64,000 bases of DNA. Source: Echiichthys vipera. Taxonomy: Eukaryota > Chordata > Actinopteri > Perciformes > Trachinidae. The number at the start of each line of letters is the position of its first letter. Positions within the stretch are counted from its first letter, which is position 1. The position numbers and the translations under genes are program-made. Below the pieces are notes generated by a model. That model saw only the letters and a list, made by a program, of their open reading frames with translations, did no database searches and was not told the DNA's origin. Below are positions 44,531 to 57,935 of this stretch, piece after piece. The stretch lies in the NCBI GenBank assembly GCA_963691815.1, contig OY829661.1:23340500-23404499 (forward strand), read 5' to 3'.

Positions 44531-46619
44531 TTCAGCCGTAACCCTCATAATTCTGTGACATTACAGACTAGGTCTTAAAACCTAGAGGCACTGTATGTAT
44601 ATCACTGTTTTTTCCATGAGACTGAGAACAGAAGAACATGTAAACTGTGTCTTCAGTGGGATTCATGAGCCCTGTGGCAGCAGCGTGAAGCCTGAAAGCC
44701 TTTACATTCCCTCTGCTATCCGGCACGAGGCTGTCTCACTCTGAAGTGATGTGTACCTACTAATGGTCCGGCTAAATACTCTCTGTGGGACCGGGGGAAC
44801 AGTCGAGCCTATGTTAGAGACATACAGACACTACGGCATTCTGTCGTTGTGAGTTTATGGGCTGAGGTAATGACAAAAACTCCACACGGCGTGTAGAGTT
44901 ATGGTCCCCACTGCTCTCACTAGCAACGCGCCGCATCACAGTGAACAATTGAACAGCCATAGAGTGAAGGAAAGGTAATACAGAGGAAGAGAGAGAGGAA
45001 GACTGAAATAAATGAATTTATCTTGGTGTCATGGGAGATGTTTAGTACAAAGAGGTTGACATTTGTGTTTTTTCTCAGGCTGTTGTTTGTGACCATGCAT
45101 ATTTGTGACCATTTTGTATGTGTGTTCGTGTATCAGCATTTTCATTCAGTGATGTCTTTGTGATCAATATTGTCTTATTTCTATAATTCCCCAAAGTCAC
45201 TTGTAAGTTTGTAGTCACTTGTGTGACTTTTGCGTTGAATTTTCTGTTCCGTTGATACATTTCGAGGCTCTGTCTGCTACTGCTCTTTTGTGTCTATGTT
45301 CAACCATAGTGATCAGTTTTACAGAAGCCAAACACATCTGCACATGGCCCACATCGCCATGACACAGAGCCGGATTTAAATCAGCAAAATATCTCTTAAA
45401 GAATTTAGTTACAAAATGAACATAACATGCAAAGATCGGAATGGAAGGCGTCATCTATATATCATACAGTAAATGTTGCCATATCACAGTTCAGCAGCGG
45501 ATTTTTCGACATTGCAATAGAAGCTATAAAATATATATATATATATGTGATAGACATTTATATCATTTTGACGGTATAAATCATCATATATCCCAGTCCT
45601 ACGACTAGGACATCGCTGCATTAGGATTGGTTTTAGAAAGGTCAACCAAGACTTGAAGCAGGGATGTGAATCAAAGGGAAGACTGTCACTTAATAAACGA
45701 TTTTCTGATCGTTTGCTCAATATTAATTCATAAAATCATTGTTCATAGTTTTCACATACCAGATGACAAATTGACACAAAGTCACCCTTTGGCTTTACTT
45801 GGCTTCAGAGTGTATTTCTGTCACTTTGTAAGCTGCAGGACAAATAGAAAAATGTGTGTGGAGTTGGCTGATTTCCCTCTGCACAAATTTCAGGAGTGAG
45901 ACTGCTCCACAACTGGCTCTGACAAATGATACACTGAACAATCCAACAGAAGCATCTACAGCTGTATAGAAATTCACATGGTATTTTGTAAAAACCATTA
46001 CAACAATGGTATGCTTGTTCAGTTTTATTATGGTAATGCTCAACAACGTCTGCCATTTATAAGATTCCTCTCTTTTTCCTTTATTTACAGTGTTTTAAGG
46101 ATGCATCACTATGATTTTCGTAAGGTGCAAATGCTAATATCACTCAGCCCTATTGTACACACATATGCTTCCTTGTAATTGTGTGTTATTATGTCTAGTT
46201 GTGGACTATAGTCCATCTGCCTGACCCTGTCCTTCGGAGCACACTCTGATTGGCTGTTTGACAGTGTTTAACTGCCTATTTACATCTGCTTCTGATAGGC
46301 TGTCCCTCACTGCCATGCCTTTCTTGCCTAGGGAGGCAAATTGAAGTGGTTAAGTTGTAAAACCAGGAATTTGGCTGAGACCGTGACTGGATCAGGAGTC
46401 ACTAATGGTGTGATTCCTTATTTTATTTGATGTTAGCCTTGTTTATTGTACCAGATGCTGTCTTATCTGTGAATCTGTAACAGATTAGTTTGGTTGATGG
46501 AGGGAAGTAAAACGTTCTGTAATCTGAAAGGTGTCTTGTTAACTCCATTCCACCGAGGCGCTTATCTATGCATGTTTTCAATGCAGCCCAAACTTTTCTC
46601 CTGTTGTTCTCAACCACAA

Positions 46620-46620
<1 letters not shown>

Positions 46621-46660
<40 letters not shown>

Positions 46661-46665
46661 ACACT
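46621..46665. repeat. (AC)n microsatellite
   Basis: About 22 AC units with one AAAC interruption. Confidence 0.95.
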
Positions 46666-46797
46666 CCCCCTCTCTGTCTGTTGCACACACTCACACAGAG
46701 TCACAGGAGTTGAAGATAGCGGTTTTGGATGTATGTAACTGTTACAAGATACTACTTTACTGCTTTGTGAAACAGAGGGACTGGCTTTCTGACTGTC

Positions 46798-46804
46798 TAT
46801 AAAA
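46798..46804 (+). promoter_or_regulatory. candidate TATA box
   Basis: TATAAAA lies about 445 bases upstream of the ATG at 47247. If used, transcription would start near 46830 and give a 5' untranslated region of about 400 bases. A pyrimidine tract with acceptor-like CTTCTCCAG ending at 47022 leaves open a spliced 5' leader instead. Confidence 0.3.
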
Positions 46805-47246
46805 TCCTGCTAGTGTACTCTGGTACTGGGAACAAGAACAGCTTTCCTGTCATTCAGGATACACACTCACACAGTATTCCGGACATCATGCCTCTGGGAT
46901 CTCGCTGTGGGAAACTTTGAGGGGGAGTGTTCAAAGGTGGTGCTTAAATCTGAGCTTGTGGGACAGGACACAAGTATTGAACAGAGGTGGATGTTTGATG
47001 GTTTAATCTTCTCCTTCTCCAGTGGGAAATTGTTTCACAATGAAGTGGATTTGATCACGACACAATCCATGAGGACTTAACTTTAGTAGATGTGAGTGTC
47101 TGCGAGAGGACCAGTAAGGGAAGTTTCCGATAAAGAAAGTTGCTGTCAAGGAGTTTATCCGTGCTGACAGCAGACTCAAGAGGACTTGTGTTCAGTGCTG
47201 CTGAGATATTTTGTTGTTGCTGGGCTTCAGAGTGGAAACTAGCACT

Positions 47247-47370
47247 ATGGCCGGGGTCACTAGGAAGGGATCTGGGAGACCCTCTTACTACTACAGATTC
47301 CTGGGCAAGTCCCGACTGCAGCGTCAGCGAAGCCGGTCCCGCAGCCGCACCAGGCCGTCTGCCAGCAAGG
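47247..47370 (+). CDS. dab2ip: dab2ip alternative first exon, basic Arg/Ser-rich N-terminus
   Basis: An ATG in optimal context (A at -3, G at +4), with an in-frame TGA 15 codons upstream at 47202, opens 41 codons and a phase-1 G before the donor AAGG|GTAATA at 47371. The product contains RKGSGRPSYYYRFLGKSRLQ followed by RQRSRSRSRTRP. Mammalian DAB2IP, recalled as RKSTGRSSYYYRLLRRPRLQ then RQRSRSRSRTRP, matches closely. This is the strongest evidence that the locus is dab2ip and not rasal2 or syngap1. Joining to 62764 gives ASK-E-SPPERTG with the frame intact. DAB2IP is a cytoplasmic Ras-GAP scaffold acting in Ras, TNF/ASK1 and PI3K-AKT signalling. This isoform lacks the upstream PH exons. The dense Arg/Ser stretch may bind acidic lipids or RNA (inference). 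Which fish paralogue (a or b) cannot be told. Confidence 0.93.
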
Positions 47371-49551
47371 GTAATAAATACTACTGCTAGGAAAAGTTCA
47401 CCATGCAGCAGTTTTGACCTCATGTACACCACAAGACTCATGTACAGTCTAGTAACTTTGTTCCTGCGACAAACTGTAGCTGTAGCTTATAAAGATAAGA
47501 CAGAACTTGTAGCTCACTCACTCATTTTGATAGTGTTTGTGTTGCTGTTTCTGCATATTTGTGGTGGTATTAAGTATTTATCTTTGGACATGTAGGTTAC
47601 ATTGAATACATGCACAAAAATAAATCCTAGTTAATGCTTTTATTCTGAAAAAGATAATATTTCTACTAAGCTGTCTTCATGGCTAATAAAAATGAATATT
47701 CCACTAATATTCCAGCTTAAATGCAGCCGTGCAGGATCAGATTTTAAAAAAGTTTTCCACCAGTGGCAAACTTGTTCAATCGTGCAGAACACAGCCTCCC
47801 TCTTCCATACCCTCTGTCATCTCCTTGAAAAGGTGTTGCGATTATTTGTGCATATTCGAAAACACGTTGATATCCAAGCCTTTCATAATGTTTTGTTGTG
47901 TTTCATTTTGAATACGAGAACTACTTTAATAGTAACATTATATTTAGAACCCATTGCAGCACTCCACTGTTGCGGTGTCGCGTGTTCATGAGAAACAGAG
48001 TGAGATGACGGTTTGGCGTCGCGATTCACAAAGTGATGCTACTCTCAAATTGCACCATCAACACTCGCAGCCCACAGCCTAGTGTGAACTTGCTGCGTTC
48101 CACCCTCTTGAGGTGTGAATATTTTTGTTCCTAGCAACCAAAAAACACTTTTCTGCACTGAAAAACTACTTTTTTTTGTCAGCCCATGTCCTCAAGCACT
48201 GCCTTTTCTGCCTCTCAGTACCCCTGTGCTTATTGCTGGAGGCAGTGTTTGAACTGCAAGGTTATAGTGATAAGTCTTCCCTGAGGCTTAGATCAAGTCA
48301 CTTGGATTGAGAGAAATAAAGTATACCTGAAATCTGCAGCCTTTTGTTTTGTTTTTTTCAAGTTGTAACTTGCCAAACAAGATATTAAGTGGAGGACTGT
48401 TGCACATCTGTTGCCCGGTTGCTGTGGATATGATGCAAACTTTGAAGGGACAAAAGGGATCAGGCAGGAAAAAACAGGCTCACTTTCGCTGAAACTGAGC
48501 CTTGTTATTTTCTATTTTTTTAAAAGATAACTTTCATTACATGTAGTTGCTCTTCTATAGTCAGAGACAGACAAAGACAGACATCAGAGAGAGACAGACA
48601 GGGTGTGCAGGTGCCCGGTTTGTACTTTGCTTCTCTGTCTGATGAAAGAGGTGCTTTGAAGTCTCCCCTCTGTATCATTCACTTCTCAACAAAAAAACTA
48701 CGGACACACTCACATGCAGTAGAGCTTATGCACAAAGACACACATGCCAACACACCCTGCCTTGATCTTCGTGGCTAAGTGCAAGCTCACCTCACGAAAG
48801 CTTTTACACACCACACATTAACGCACTGACGCACAGATAGGGTGAGAAGAGGTTGTTCCCAGATGGAGCAAAAGACCTCTCTCAATGCACGCTTTGATTT
48901 TGTCGTTGAAATAGTCAAAAAATAACATTTGGTTGTGCTTTGTGTGTCCCTAAAATTGTGTGTCGTTGTACATCAGTGCATTCTAGAGAGAGAGCCCATG
49001 TGGGTCTGTTGGCAGAATTTCTCAGATGGTCATTTGACTTAATCTCCTGAGAGGAATTAATAAAATTGAATCAGGCACTAAATGATTATTGAAGCTGCAA
49101 AGAAGGTCAGAGCCGTGTCTTTGGATTCACATCATGGACGGCTAATATTTCTTTTCACAAGTAATACTTGATGCAAAAAATGACTAACATTTCTAATTTG
49201 TTTCACTTTCTTAATGCGGCTTTAATCAATATGTTTATGGTAATAGTGGATAAAATGACAAGTTGTATGTGAACCTACGCTACCTGTCCAACACCAAACA
49301 GAGGATGCACAAAGTTAACTGTTGTTTTCCATGACTATTGACTACTGAATTGACTACCTAGTGGACATACTTGAGCATTTAGCAGGTGAAGAGCCAGGTT
49401 AGTGAGAGTAAGTGGAGACCAAAACACAGCTTGTGCTCACAGCTTGTTTCTGCTGTCCAGTGGCAGTTTTAGGTCTTTGTCATGCATTAATATGAAAATC
49501 TATTAGAAACCTCTACGGCTGTCCCCAATTTAAGAAATTCTAAGTCCACCA
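47371..49551 (+). other. dab2ip intron, 5' part of the last intron in the window
   Basis: No exon, RNA gene or classified repeat was seen. Confidence 0.45.
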
Positions 49552-49777
49552 CATTAAAAAATAAATAAATTAAAGATTCGTTTTATGGCCTTTCTTGTGC
49601 ATGAATTAGAGAGTTTATAGCTGGCGGTTTGATAGGAAATGAGGGAGAGAGAGAGAGAGAGGGGGCGAGATGCAGCAAAGGGCCGCAGGTCGGAATCAAA
49701 CCAAGGTTGCTGCGGCGTGGACTTTTAGTCTCTATATATGGAGCGCTTGCTCTAAACTCTGAGCCACCAGCCGCCCC
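49552..49777 (-). mobile_element. tRNA-derived SINE with target-site duplication
   Basis: On the minus strand it starts GGGGCGGCTGGTGGCTCAGA, with an A-box-like GTGGCTCAGAGTTTAGAGC and a B-box-like GGTTTGATTCC. The body is TGCGGCCCTTTGCTGCATCT followed by a CT-rich run and CATTTCCTATC, a common fish SINE layout. The 9-bp direct repeat AGTCCACCA flanks it at 49543-49551 and 49778-49786. Confidence 0.85.
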
Positions 49778-49786
49778 AGTCCACCA

Positions 49787-51391
49787 TTGTATCTTGTAAT
49801 CCACAATGAATCATGCAAAAGTACTGCTTGGTTCGTCTCTTCGAAAAGTTCACACATCGCTCAAACTCCATTTCAGTTCAATTTCACCTATAGTACCAAA
49901 ATTATAATAAAAGTTATCTCAAGGCACTTAACATATAGAGTAGGTCTAGACCACACTCTATGACCTATTGATGATTTACAGAGACCCCACAATTCCTCCA
50001 TGAGTAACTGCAAGTTGCAGTATCTATTTATCCAGCAATCTGCCCTGAGTATGGGATCCAGGGTTCTTGGTTACGTGACACTGATACATTCTGGTTACTG
50101 CAGAAAGCGATAACCTGATAACTTAAGTGCATTTAAATGCCCCAAATGTTACAAACTTGGTAGGACTGCTTCATGAATATAGTAATGTTTACAACGATAT
50201 GAAGTACTTTGATTTGCCAGGTATTTTATAAACTAGATATTCATCTGGTGTGTACCTCATCACTATTACAGTATTCATGTATATCAGATTACATAAATAT
50301 TAATTGTATGTGTGATCCATGCTGTTCACCCCTCAATGTTATGTATGCTTTCTCTAATTCGTTGAAACGATGCGTGTGAGATTGAAAAAATAAACTTTCT
50401 ACTCAAGTAAACAGTTCTATGTGCCTGGAGCTGGATGATGTGTTGTGGATGAAATGTGTCTCATTGGTGAAACCCAGCAGCACAGTATAAAAAGGGTGTT
50501 TTTGTTCACAACACAGCCATCAGCAGCTATGCGAGTTTATCTAGAGGAAGTTACTGTAGCGCCCCTTTATGTACACACTGTCACTGGGACAGATCAGGCG
50601 GCTGTTGAGGTGAGCTCATGTGTTATTATTTGCTCTGCATGTGTTTGCATGTCAGCGCGTCGTTATCTGTGAATGGAAAACTTACAGTATATCAGTCAGA
50701 TTCACTCCCACATCACCCAGGATCTACTTCCCCTTCTTTCACAGGGGTTGGTGACATTTACATACAAAATGACCGCTTATCTCAAAAGAGACAATGGCAG
50801 AGAGACGGGCAGAGGAAGAGAGAACCTGTTGTCTGCTCTGGCTTGTTATGCTGCCGTGTTTTCGAATCTCTTGGTACAATCAAACCTTTTCTTCTGAATC
50901 GTTCCGTAAATGGAATTTTCTGTTATTTCTCAGAAGAGAAGTCATCAAGTCTATTTTTATCTGCATTGGCAGAGTCTTTGTAAAACCCATAACAGCTTTG
51001 AATTGTAAGACTTTCTACTGACAAGTTGTCTTGGCTGCGGTAAACTTTTCTATCTCCTCAGAGAGAGATGCTTTAGTGGAAGATTTAGGTCTCTGAAAAA
51101 GTGGATGGTTTCATTAAAGTCTGTCTCTTATATCAGGCCTCATGCTGGGCAGATTCTTTACCTGGCTGATTTGAGCTGTTCTTGCTTGCCGTCATATTGT
51201 TTGCACGGTATCAGACTGCCATCGGGGGTTGTGTTTTTTTTCTCACCTGTATAACACGGTTGATCTTACTTTAGTGAGACAAATTCTACTCAGAAGCTGG
51301 CAACACTTCACCTAAACACCAACTGGCAACTGTGTTTCAAATATGTTATGCACACATGCACGCACACACATACACACAGACACACACACAG

Positions 51392-51427
<36 letters not shown>

Positions 51428-51597
51428 AAAAGACACTTTTATTACTTTTAAAGACATCCAGGTAGCATCAATTCCTTTCCTTAGACTTTTTAACCTTTTT
51501 TTCACTCTCACCTAACCGCAAAGTAATCTTAACCCTCAACCTAAACTAATATTTACTTTTACTCTCAATGGCTAGCCTTCCCAACTTTCCTGCCTTT
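49787..51597 (+). other. dab2ip intron
   Basis: No exon recognised. It contains an interrupted (AC)n tract at 51355-51424. Confidence 0.45.
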
Positions 51598-51740
51598 ATG
51601 CTAAGCTGAGCTAGCCGTCTCCTGGCTCCAGTTTTATACTGAAATAGACATACAAGAGTGGTATCGATCTGTCGATTCAACTTTCCTCAAGAGAGTTGAT
51701 AATTAAATTTCCCAAAATATTTTAACTATTCATTTAAATG
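51598..51740 (+). repeat. dispersed fish repeat, copy 1
   Basis: Contains GCTAAGCTGAGCTAGCC, ACTGAAATAGACATACAAGA, GAGTGGTATCGATCT and CCCAAAATATTTTAACTATT. The same ordered phrases occur at 57805-57935 and 62568-62705, all in the same orientation. Confidence 0.7.
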
Positions 51741-52649
51741 TGCAATACTTTGCTGCTTAACATTTCTTACATTTATGAAACATCAAAAAAAAGTTGGTCG
51801 ATGAGGCGAGAAGCTACAGTAGGGAGGAAAATCCGGGGCTGAGTTCATAAAGATAGACTTGGACTTCGGCTTAGATCTAACTGATGGTCAGACTTTAGAT
51901 AGATGTTGAAATTGATCCGAATAATACGGTCCTTAGTCTACAGTTAGCTTGTGGGCAGTGTGGCTAACTTCCTAGCCTTAAAATAGTCTAAAATATATTT
52001 TTGAAACTCGCCCCAGGTCAGGTCTAAGTGTTTTTAATGTTCAGTATCACATACAGTCTTTCAATGGCTTTAGAGGTCCACAATAACAATGGTGGCAGTA
52101 TCTTAAAACAAGAACTAAACATAACAAAGAAAGGAAAAATTACAGGAAAGGGAAGGACAAACTAAAACTTTAGCAGAGGAAGTTTAGTGGTGATAGGAAC
52201 CAGAGAAAGGTAATTACAGAACAATAATTCAAATAGAGTCCAACAGTGGTAACAAGCACATCACAGTGAAGTCCAAAGAGGTACGCTTTAGAAAGTAAAT
52301 GCATGAAAAAGGTTTTACTATATTTTAATACACAAGCACTGACAAATGTAGGCTCTGACAGCTCTGTGACTGCTCCACTGAGAGCATCAAACATTCTCCA
52401 GACAGCACGCAGTACCAGAAGCAAAGTAACAACTGCGTGAAAACATGAAATATCGCAAAAAAAGAGTTAGAGCCAACAGCTTGCAATAAAGTGTTTGAAC
52501 TACTCAATAACAACTAAATAATGCATTAACACTGACAGTTATTGCATGTAGTCATATTCTCAATGGGTCATTATTATAGAGAAACACTTCTGATCTGCGC
52601 TACTGCGTCATGGTTCATTTCTTTTCAGGCTGTTTGTGATGTTGCCAGA

Positions 52650-52926
<277 letters not shown>

Positions 52927-54466
52927 TGATGGGAAATGAGAACAGAAATAAGGCTGTTAGTTAACATGTCCAGAACAACACAGACAATCATAATGAGTCA
53001 GTTTCCGATGCCCACGACACACTTGTGTACACAGGAAGGCTGGCAACAAGTCTGTATTAATGCGTTGTGTCTTGCGGTGTTAATGTACTTTAAATATTAA
53101 CACGATGTAGAGAAAAGAGGAGCATGGAGCTAAGTAGTACCGAGTTCAGACCTTAACATCGTGGTCAACGTTATCACTTTTCCTGTTTCTCTAAAACCGA
53201 TTAGCCCTTTGATCTGTTTTTGCAGTTTGAACCCGAGCATCCTCTCCGAGATTAAGGTCATGTTTTAGTAAAACAAGGCTTCACTAATCAGCATAGGCAA
53301 CCTCATTCTTTGATCATTAATTTCCAGCATATGCAATCAGGCCAAGGGGCAGGAGACTTTATGAGTAAAACTGGAGGAATTAATAAAGATGAAACAGAGT
53401 AGAAGTATTTCCCATCTCCTTTGTCAGGCCCTTTTTATTGGATGAGAAGTGAAAATGTAATCAATTGCCTGTGAGACCATATAATGGGAAGCAGAGACAT
53501 GAGACAGAGGGCAGGGACAATTGATATAGCAATCATCAGTGAAGTGAGACCACCAGAGCTCCCCACATCATCTCGGTGTTTAACCGTGGATTGCTTTCTG
53601 ATCTTAGTCTCATCTCTGGAGTCCGTGTCCCCGTTGACCCCCTTTTCCGTCAGCCTGGTAAATCATGCACATGGGCCAGATGACGCAGTTCTTTCTTAGC
53701 ACCCAAAAGAGTCCAATTACAGGCGGACAGGTGCGGGCTAATCCCCCTTAATCCATAGATCTCAACTCAGATGACGAGTCAGCACTAGTGAACGATTTTG
53801 AGGAAATGGCTGTAGAATTATAGAAGAGCATCGACTTCCTTACCCTGAAATCAGTCTGTCGACGCAACATACAGCAGACAGTAAGTGCAAGTTAGCATAG
53901 ATATTTTCCATGCACTCATGTATGGATATCACAATATGAGATTTTGATATAAGGATTATTGTTAGAGGAGTTTTCATGGTTTCACGGTTTTCACGATTAT
54001 TATTCAGGGAATTTATTAAGATATACGCATGAAAATAGAGGCTTCCGCACATACTCATAGAACTGGAGTTACATTCAGGTAACCACTAAATATCCCTGAA
54101 AGATCCTTAAAGTAAAAAAACAACACGTGAACTACCCCACCCAAGTTTAAACAGTTTTGTTCCAGCTTAGGATTTGCTAGTGTTGTTGACTTGATCATAA
54201 GAGAGAGGATGATTTTTCTCGAGGATGTTGGAACACATTCGAAGTATTGTACCCTTTGCAGTCACTTTTCAACGGCATCCTTTGCAAATTGAATATTCAT
54301 CTTTAATAACAACTCCCTGGTCATTTTGTAGACATCCAAAATGCTCTCATGCTGCCAATTTATGGCGCCTTTTGGCGGATATAGAGCTTGGATGCCCTCC
54401 AACATTTTTAAAGCTCTTCGACTCAATTCTCCAGGTGGATGGCACGACTCTCTCACAAACTGCGCG

Positions 54467-54468
<2 letters not shown>
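52927..54468 (+). other. dab2ip intron
   Basis: No exon recognised. Confidence 0.45.
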
Positions 54469-54513
<45 letters not shown>

Positions 54514-54546
54514 ACGCACACGCACACACACACACACACAAACACG
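54469..54546. repeat. (AC)n with CACACG units
   Basis: AC dinucleotides with several CACACG hexamers in the middle, preceded by GCGCGC. Confidence 0.97.
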
Positions 54547-56250
54547 TGTACATATAAATTAAATAGAAAATTTGATTTAATTTAATTTCTTTGGTTATGT
54601 GAATCACAAGAGATTTCTTTGCGCACACACGAATAATGTGACTCGTGAGATTCGTTTTCACAACAATGCAGGAATTAGGACACCATAGATATCATAGCTT
54701 CTACAATTCTTACCGTTATGTAACCGTTGTTATGGCAAAACCTTTTTGAAAACAGGCTGCTCATATTTTGGTTGGACTTCCAGGGTCTGGATGTAACAAA
54801 ACCACAATATGCAATGGAAAGACTTGAGGAAGGAGAACATATAATGCACAAACACACTCTTGAAAACCAGTCCATATAAGAAATCTCAATAATCATACAG
54901 AAGTCTTCACACATAACTAAAACGTTTCCAATAAAGTGGGCCTGTCATTCTAGGTTTGCCTTGCAAAGCCTGTATTTTGAGGGGGAAAATATCTGGTAGA
55001 GCTGTCGTATGTCATTTGGTAACATTATCAGCTGAGACCAAGCCTGCACAGGGTGTTTGTTTCATATCTGTGCGTCTGCTGCTAGATGTTATTGAAGTTG
55101 GTTGGATCGCAGTCTGCAGTCGCAGGAATGTTACTGCTGTGTCGCCCTCTGCACAAACACAAACTTCCTCCCTCTGCACCCCACTCTTCTCCTCCTCATC
55201 CACCTCCACCCCTCTCCTCTGCCTTCCCATAACACTCTGCAGACAAAGGCATGCATGTGCCAAACTAAACACGAAGCAGAGCCCCTCTCTCTGGAACAGG
55301 GTCAAATATAGAATTGTTAAGTTTGTGTAAGAAATCCAGCTTAAATCAGCTGTGGTTCTGCTTGATGCCGCCAGTATCTGAGCCTTTTTATACTGTTTAT
55401 TGGGTGTATATGATTTGGATCGGTTCCATATTCCATTTTGAGTCTGACTCTGGTATAAATTCAGTCTGCTGTGACATTTGTATTCTCACCTCGCAGTCGA
55501 CTGCAGACAGAGGCTCAATGTTGGCACAAAGTTAAGTGACTGTTGACTGTATCTACACTAGCAGTTGTTGTAGGTTGAAATGATTGTCTTTTACTCCCTC
55601 GTGTCCACAGAGTCGCTCCGAGGAGACGGAGCAGCACCTCTTTATCACCCCATCATCTCTGAGCTGTGTAAATACCACATCTCAGAGGTCAAAAGTCCAG
55701 CGCTGTCCTCACAGTTCAGTGTTAACACATTAGAGTCTCTGTGTACCCACACACTCTCTCTCTCCTTCCCCTCTCTCATTCTCCACCAACACACGTTTTA
55801 AGACTAAGCTAAAAAGCTTGACAATTCAAAGCTGTGCCTATAATACAGTATGAGTCTTGGTGGGCCTCCACTGTGACCTCCATTACATTTATCACTGTCC
55901 AGCTGGGAGTCGGATATACGGCCTAATGAGACACTGCCTTCTGACAAAATACATTTTTTAAAAAAAGGTCTTTCTGTCAGATTGCTCCTTGATTGGCATT
56001 AATTCACAGTTTATATTCTAGAGAAAGACGGAGCTTCTTCTTTTCTTTTCTTTTTTTTTGCAGCACTATCAGCCAGTCAAGACAAGTTTTAGTTGTCTTG
56101 TACTCGAGGGGAAAAACAGAAAAGTGATGTATTTGTGAGGGAGGGAGGATGAGACAAAGGATGGACCAACAGAAGATAGTCCTTCAGGTAGAGAGAACAC
56201 AGTAAACACAGCTTGACAGCCTGTGATTTTGCTGCGCATTTCACCGGCCC

Positions 56251-56290
<40 letters not shown>

Positions 56291-57804
56291 AATCTCTTCT
56301 GCTTTTTCCTCCTGTCATAACACAAGAACTCTGCATTCTCTTTGTAGGCTATTTTTCAGCCCTCGGGGTACAGACTTCTTGAAATGCCGACACATGCTGC
56401 TGTTGATAACGCCATCCTGTACTCTAAAACTCTCATTAGCTCGATGAGCACAGGTTGGAACCACAAGCTTCGATCGGTAGTAGGGCGGCATCCAACGGTT
56501 ATTTAACTAGTGGATGAAAAGCAATTTGTGTTTGGAACTAAAATTTTTACACTTGTTTAGCTGTTTTCAGCAAAAAGTTGTAAACAATTCTTGTATCAGT
56601 TAGTGTGACATGTTGAAATAATGCTGCAGCAAGATTATATGCAACGTTCACTACACAGAAACAGCGGCAACAAAGTAAATAGATGACACATCTTTTCAAT
56701 GGTGTAGAGGGACTTTAGTCATTCCTAAGGAAAAAAAACACACCTCAAGAACTCCATGTCAGCAGAATGATTACTGATGTAACCCCAGCAGTACAGTGTA
56801 GATACTGAATGTTCTTTTCAAGTTTGTAGGCAACTTAAACACCCCGGGAAAGAACCACCTTTGTGAATGTCCTCTTTCATCACATAGCCACTTAGCACAG
56901 GCTGCTCCTAGAGCAATGAAAGATCATAAAGGACATCACTCCAGGCGAAGGAACAACATGTGTTTAAAAATCCAACTGTCATCATTATTATTTGTTGTTA
57001 TTATATGAGCACAGCAGCACTTTGGCACAGACGCACAAAACATCAAACGTTAGGCAAATGTTCATCACCATCCCTGCCCCCCCCCCCCCTAAATTATTAA
57101 CTAGATGCTATCAGCTGCCTGTCGGTGTTCTAACAGCTGCCTGCCTAGTGTGCCGTTTCTCTGCACACCTCACACATGATCCAGACACATTATATTCATC
57201 CTGTTTGTCTCGCCTTGATAGCAACACGCAAAACGTTTGAAAAAATGTTGCAGTTAGTTTTCAGGAGTAAGCTAGGCTCTGAAACGTTCATCACCCCGCC
57301 TTTTTGTCTGCAGTCAGTTAGCAAGCAGGAACATCCTGTGCTGGTGAGGTCTGGTGAGAGGAAAGGAGGGATAGCTGTGACTGGTCACTTGGATGGAGCA
57401 CGCCTGGTCGGGACAAAGAGGAAATATGCAGTTTGACCTATATAACTGCATCTTAATGGAAGGAAGGAAGATACATCTTTAGATATGATAGAACGATGGA
57501 TGGATGGACGGATGGATGGAAGTTAAGATTAGCATATCAAAGATTATTACGATAATTAGCAATTAATTTCTTGCTTTTTGTACAAAAAAAATGTGAAATG
57601 ACAACAAAGACAAAGAAAAGACTTTTCAAGCTTAAAATATGTATTCCTCTGGTTGCCTGGCAACCTCAAGGTGTCAAAATCTCCACATAAAACCGACACA
57701 TGGGGCTTTTACACTTCAATATTTTTAGGGATCAGAATAACGAGATGCAGTGTGTTAATTAGTGAGTTTAACAGGTGCTAATAGGTGAGGATACTTCCAG
57801 TCTT
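54547..57804 (+). other. dab2ip intron
   Basis: No exon recognised. Contains (TG)n at 56254-56287 and a GGAT/GGAC tetranucleotide run near 57496-57522. Confidence 0.45.
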
Positions 57805-57935
57805 CATGCTAAGCTATGCCAACCACATGCTGTCTCTAGCTTCACACTTAGCTTACAGCCATGGGAGTGGTATCAATCTTCCCAGATAACTCTTGCCAAG
57901 AAAGTGAAAGTTTTCCCCAAAAGTCATTTGTCATT
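57805..57935 (+). repeat. dispersed fish repeat, copy 2
   Basis: Contains ATGCTAAGCTATGCCAACC, GGGAGTGGTATCAATCTTCC and CTCTTGCCAAGAAAGTGAAA, matching the order in copies 1 and 3. Confidence 0.75.

Larger units (their letters stand above)
39561..46797 (+). other. dab2ip intron
   Basis: No firm exon. A possible short first exon at 43221-43260 is discussed in the findings. Minor repeats: 15-bp tandem units at 44496-44530, (AT)n near 45532-45547 and (AC)n at 46621-46665. Confidence 0.4.
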
